This document shows, piece after piece, positions 5,492 to 8,065 of a stretch of DNA of 8,065 bases. The notes beneath the pieces are model-generated. The model was not told where the DNA came from. It did not search any database and saw nothing but the letters and a program-made list of their open reading frames with translations. Source of the stretch: an uncultured Fretibacterium sp. (GTDB lineage: Bacteria; Synergistota; Synergistia; Synergistales; Aminobacteriaceae); contig CAJPSE010000068.1 in assembly GCA_905373185.1 (NCBI GenBank), positions 1 to 8,065 of the forward strand, in the 5' to 3' direction. Within the stretch, counting starts at the first letter, position 1. Each line of letters opens with the position of its first letter. Made by a program: the position numbers and the translations under genes.

Positions 5492-6286
5492 TCAGAACGC
5501 GAAGTCGGCGACGAGGGGCGTGTGGTCCGACGGCCTCTCCCAGCCCCGGGGCGCACGCTCCACGAAGCAGTCGAGTGCGCGCTCCGCCAGGGATGGAGAG
5601 GCGAGGATATGGTCTATTCGCCAGCCGATGTTGCGGTCGAGGGCACCCTTCACCCGATAATCGAAGAAGGTGTATTCCCCGGGGTCGGGACGGAAGCGGC
5701 GCAGTACGTCGATCAGCCCCTTGGCCGTTCCCGCGAACTTTGCGCGAATATCCGTGTGAAAGCAGACGTGATCCTTTTTGTTGGCGGGGTTGGTGACGTC
5801 TATCTCCGTCGGGGCCACGTTGAGGTCCCCAACCCAGACGAAGGGGCGGGCCGTCTCGCGCTCCACGATGGCACGGACCCTGTCCAGGAAACGTTTCTTG
5901 ACCTCGTAGTCGGGGTGGTCGAGCGCCTTGCCCTGGGGCACGTAGGTGTTCAACACCGTGAGCTCCCCCCAGCGAAGCAGGGCGACGCGGGTCGGGAAGC
6001 CGGGCTCCTCGCCGTCCCCGAATCCAAAGGTCACATCCTCCAAGGCCCTGACGTCGCGGGCCGCCGCCGCGACCCCGTTGTAGGACTTCTCCCCGCAGAA
6101 GCGGACCGAGTAGCCCATGGCCTCGAAGGCCGCGGCCGGAAAGTCGGCGTCCGTGGCTTTAGTCTCCTGGAGGAGGAGGAGGTCCACGTCCCCATCGGGC
6201 AGCCAGCGTTCCAGGATCGGCAGCCGGCTGCGGACGGAGTTCACGTTGAAGGTCGCCAGGCGGATTCTCCTCCCCATGAGGGTCAC
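5492..6286 (-). CDS. xth: Exodeoxyribonuclease III (AP endonuclease)
   Basis: This cytoplasmic base-excision repair enzyme cleaves DNA 5' to abasic sites and removes nucleotides from 3' ends with Mg. At 264 residues it is the usual length, with the complete endonuclease/exonuclease/phosphatase fold. Active-site residues can be matched to E. coli ExoIII: Asn14 (TFNVNS), Glu41 (QETK), Tyr115 (NTYVPQG), Asp154 and Asn156 (GDLN), Asp225 (RIDH) and His255 (SDHTPL). GTG at 6286 overlaps the TGA of the upstream ligase gene (GTGA), which suggests translational coupling. ATG at 6277 (three codons later) is an equally plausible start, and no separate ribosome site is visible for either. Nothing looks damaged. 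The pairing with an acyl ligase has no obvious metabolic logic and may only reflect a shared promoter. Confidence 0.95.
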   Translation of the reverse strand: MTLMGRRIRLATFNVNSVRSRLPILERWLPDGDVDLLLLQETKATDADFPAAAFEAMGYSVRFCGEKSYNGVAAAARDVRALEDVTFGFGDGEEPGFPTRVALLRWGELTVLNTYVPQGKALDHPDYEVKKRFLDRVRAIVERETARPFVWVGDLNVAPTEIDVTNPANKKDHVCFHTDIRAKFAGTAKGLIDVLRRFRPDPGEYTFFDYRVKGALDRNIGWRIDHILASPSLAERALDCFVERAPRGWERPSDHTPLVADFAF

Positions 6287-7782
6287 TGGTCCGTCTTCGC
6301 GGCCTGCTGACGCAGCACGCGGCGCAGAATCTTTCCTGTCCCGGACAGGGGAAACGAGTTCACGAACTCGACGCTGCGGGGGACCTTGAAGTGGGCCAGC
6401 CGCTCCTTTGCGAACTTTATCAGATCGCGTTCCGTGGCGGTCCCCCCCTCCCTGAGCTGGACGAAGGCCTTCGCTATTTCACCGCTGACGGGGTGAGGCA
6501 TCCCGACGACGATGGCTGTCTGGACGTCCGGGTGCTCCGCCAGCGCATTTTCGACCTCCTGAGGGTAGACGTTGAAGCCGCCGACGATGATGATGTCCGT
6601 AACGCGATCCAGGATGCGGATATATCCGTCCTCGATGCGCACGTAATCCCCCGTGTCGAACCAATCGCCGTCGAAGCGTTCCGCCGTGAGCTCGGGGGCG
6701 CGGAAATAGCCCCGCGTCACCGAGGCGCCCCGAAGCCAGAGGACCCCCTCGTCCCCGGTCGTTGGCCGTCCCTCGCGGGTGCGCAGGTGCCATTCGTATC
6801 CGCCGATGAAGGGGCCGACGGTCCCCGTGCGGTGCGTTGCGTAGCTGCGGTTGACGGCGACGACGGGCGAGGTCTCCGTCAGCCCGTACCCCTCCATGAT
6901 GTCCTTCCCGACGAGCTGGAGAGCTTGCTCGTGCAGGTTGGGGTTCAGACGATCGCCGCCCGAGATCAACAATTTGGTTCGGTTCAGCCCCTCCCTAGGG
7001 AAGGCCCCGCGCTTCACGGCCCCGATCAGGTAGGAGAAGATCGCGGGGACCGCGAACAGGACGGTGACGGGGGCCTCGAGGATCGCCTTCATCGCGGGTT
7101 GAGGAGGAAGAAAGGCGGGGACGATGGCCATCCGGGCGTTCATTGTCAGGGGCAGGACCGTCGAGACGGTGTAGCCGAAGGAGTGGAAATTGGGGAGGAC
7201 GTTCAAGAGTACGTCGCCGGGCACCAGCTCGGAAACGGCCTCGCGGGTCCTCAGACAGTTGTCGATGAGGTTCGAGTGCGTGAGGGGAACGGCCTTTGGC
7301 AGCCCCGTCGTGCCCGATGTCGCGAAGATGACGGCCAGGTCGCGGGGCTCCGGGGTCACGGCGTTGCCCTGAAACGGGGGCAGGGGGCCCTCCGGCGGAC
7401 AGACGGCACAGGGAATGCCCCTCTCCTGCAGGACATGCCCCACCTCTCCCTTCACGGAATCGGAGACCAGGACTCCGAAGGGCTCTATCAGGTCGAGCGT
7501 CCGCAGCAGCGCGGTCATCCCGGAGGCGACGTTCAGCGGGCAGAAGGCCCCGCCGAGGCGCCAGACGGCCAGGGACAGTGCCGGGATCATGGGGCAGTTC
7601 TTCATCATGACGACGAGCCGCTGCCCCTCCGTGAATCCGGCCTGTATAAGGGCTTTCTCACACGCATCCGTCAGACGCAGGAGTTCGGCGCCGTCGTGCC
7701 ATTGCCCCTCCCACCAGTAGCAGGGATCGCCGCTGTGGGCCAGGACGCTTTCACCGATCAGTTTGTCGAGTCGCTGAGACAT
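6283..7782 (-). CDS. AMP-forming acyl-CoA/acyl-ACP synthetase (adenylate-forming ligase)
   Basis: This 499-residue ANL-superfamily enzyme activates a carboxylate, probably a fatty acid, with ATP to an acyl-adenylate and passes it to a thiol. The ATP loop TSGTTGLPK is at 155-163, GYGLTE at 298-303, the TGD Asp at 379, the hinge region around DR-VTDIIIVGG (392-402), and the catalytic Lys484 in LSGTGK near the C-terminus. The core stretch PNFHSFGYTVSTVLPL resembles the acyl-ACP synthetase half of Aas and long-chain ligases, so a fatty substrate is likely; the exact acid cannot be told. ATG at 7782 has GGAGG six bases upstream; an earlier in-frame start at 7806 would place that site inside the gene and is rejected. 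Its stop overlaps the xth start. It lies about 100 bases after the SRP RNA gene on the same strand. It is complete. Confidence 0.92.
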   Translation of the reverse strand: MSQRLDKLIGESVLAHSGDPCYWWEGQWHDGAELLRLTDACEKALIQAGFTEGQRLVVMMKNCPMIPALSLAVWRLGGAFCPLNVASGMTALLRTLDLIEPFGVLVSDSVKGEVGHVLQERGIPCAVCPPEGPLPPFQGNAVTPEPRDLAVIFATSGTTGLPKAVPLTHSNLIDNCLRTREAVSELVPGDVLLNVLPNFHSFGYTVSTVLPLTMNARMAIVPAFLPPQPAMKAILEAPVTVLFAVPAIFSYLIGAVKRGAFPREGLNRTKLLISGGDRLNPNLHEQALQLVGKDIMEGYGLTETSPVVAVNRSYATHRTGTVGPFIGGYEWHLRTREGRPTTGDEGVLWLRGASVTRGYFRAPELTAERFDGDWFDTGDYVRIEDGYIRILDRVTDIIIVGGFNVYPQEVENALAEHPDVQTAIVVGMPHPVSGEIAKAFVQLREGGTATERDLIKFAKERLAHFKVPRSVEFVNSFPLSGTGKILRRVLRQQAAKTDQ

Positions 7783-7886
7783 ATGAGACCTCCATAGCGT
7801 AAGCATCGTTGTCGTAGATGATCTTTATGGAAGCGCTGATAAAAACCAAAATGCATATTCAAAAGTAAATTTGCAAAACACCACAA

Positions 7887-8013
7887 AACCTCCGTTGCGG
7901 GAACCCAGCGACCCCGTGGCACCCAAAGAACACCGCTTACTGCTGCTCCCTTCCGGGCCTGACAGGGTTCACGGGCCTTCGCCGCACAGGACTGAGCCCC
8001 CGCATCGGAGGTT
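7887..8013 (-). ncRNA. ffs: Signal recognition particle RNA (4.5S type)
   Basis: The minus strand carries the conserved SRP RNA apex CAGGCCCGGAAGGGAGCAGC: a GGAA tetraloop and the asymmetric AGCAG loop that bind the Ffh M domain. The RNA is closed by AACCTCCG pairing with CGGAGGTT, then GCGGG with CCCGC, which sets the ends at about 8013 and 7887 (127 bases). This is the small bacterial form, with no large Alu domain seen. It guides membrane and secreted proteins to the translocon with Ffh and FtsY. Ends may be off by a few bases. A U-rich stretch after the closing helix (TTTTGTGGTGTTTT) may end transcription. Confidence 0.95.
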
Positions 8014-8020
8014 TGGTTCA

Positions 8021-8026
8021 ATTATA
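8021..8026 (-). promoter_or_regulatory. -10 box of the SRP RNA gene
   Basis: A perfect TATAAT on the minus strand places the transcription start at about 8013-8014, exactly at the 5' end of the SRP RNA closing helix. No clear TTGACA is seen 16-18 bases upstream (the six bases at 17 are ACCTAC). Confidence 0.6.
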
Positions 8027-8065
8027 CTATAATACTTGATGCGGTAGGTATGCCTTTCCTTATGT

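Noticed and set aside
4856..6310. 484-codon plus-strand open frame opposite DUF819 and xth
   Set aside because: It is a shadow frame; both minus-strand genes show complete family motifs.
6391..7797. 468-codon plus-strand open frame opposite the acyl ligase
   Set aside because: It is a shadow frame with no domain; the minus-strand ligase carries all ANL motifs.
7758..8021. Minus-strand 87-codon open frame across the SRP RNA
   Set aside because: It overlaps the SRP RNA itself; its sequence is explained by RNA structure and it has no ribosome site.
1..8065. UGA recoded genome-wide (for example as Gly or Trp)
   Set aside because: moaA, the redoxin, the cyclase, DUF819, xth and the ligase all end at TGA at the normal family C-terminus, so UGA is a working stop here.
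1..8065. CRISPR array, insertion sequence, tRNA or prophage attachment site
   Set aside because: No spaced repeat array, transposase motif, tRNA-like cloverleaf or flanking direct repeats typical of integration were seen.

Overview
The window is GC-rich and densely packed. It reads as a bacterial chromosome with strong GGAGG-type ribosome binding sites, GTG and ATG starts, a small SRP RNA and UGA as an ordinary stop in at least six genes. In-frame UGA codons that look like selenocysteine, molybdenum-cofactor genes and a DUF819 permease suggest an anaerobe. A Synergistota-like organism would fit, but no sequence here proves the phylum.

Layout. Positions 1-1435 (minus) hold moaA followed by a truncated moaC, the first two steps of molybdenum cofactor synthesis, with a good promoter at 1511-1539. 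An orphan minus-strand terminator-like hairpin lies further upstream. Positions 1727-2347 (plus) hold a peroxiredoxin/thioredoxin-fold gene. It is interrupted by an in-frame TGA exactly where the family has its catalytic WCxxC cysteine, and a SECIS-like hairpin follows immediately. A large hairpin separates it from a convergent metal-dependent cyclase-family hydrolase (2446-3207, minus). After a 418-base gene-free stretch comes a small secreted protein (3626-4018, plus), also read through an in-frame TGA (Cys-Sec motif) with its own SECIS-like hairpin and a terminator. I do not recognise this family. The rest is on the minus strand: a DUF819 membrane permease (4097-5302), exodeoxyribonuclease III (5492-6286) overlapping an AMP-forming acyl ligase (6283-7782), and the SRP RNA gene ffs (7887-8013).

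The main result is that this short window holds two genes that ordinary gene calling would truncate or split at TGA: one Sec-containing redoxin, and one candidate new secreted selenoprotein. Both keep an intact, protein-like frame after the TGA. Both have a stem-loop 16-21 bases behind it with G in the first two loop bases, as bacterial SECIS elements require. Selenium and molybdenum use often occur together through formate dehydrogenase-type enzymes, but no such enzyme is in this window. The selenocysteine machinery (selA, selB, selC, selD) is not here either and must exist elsewhere if the reading is right.
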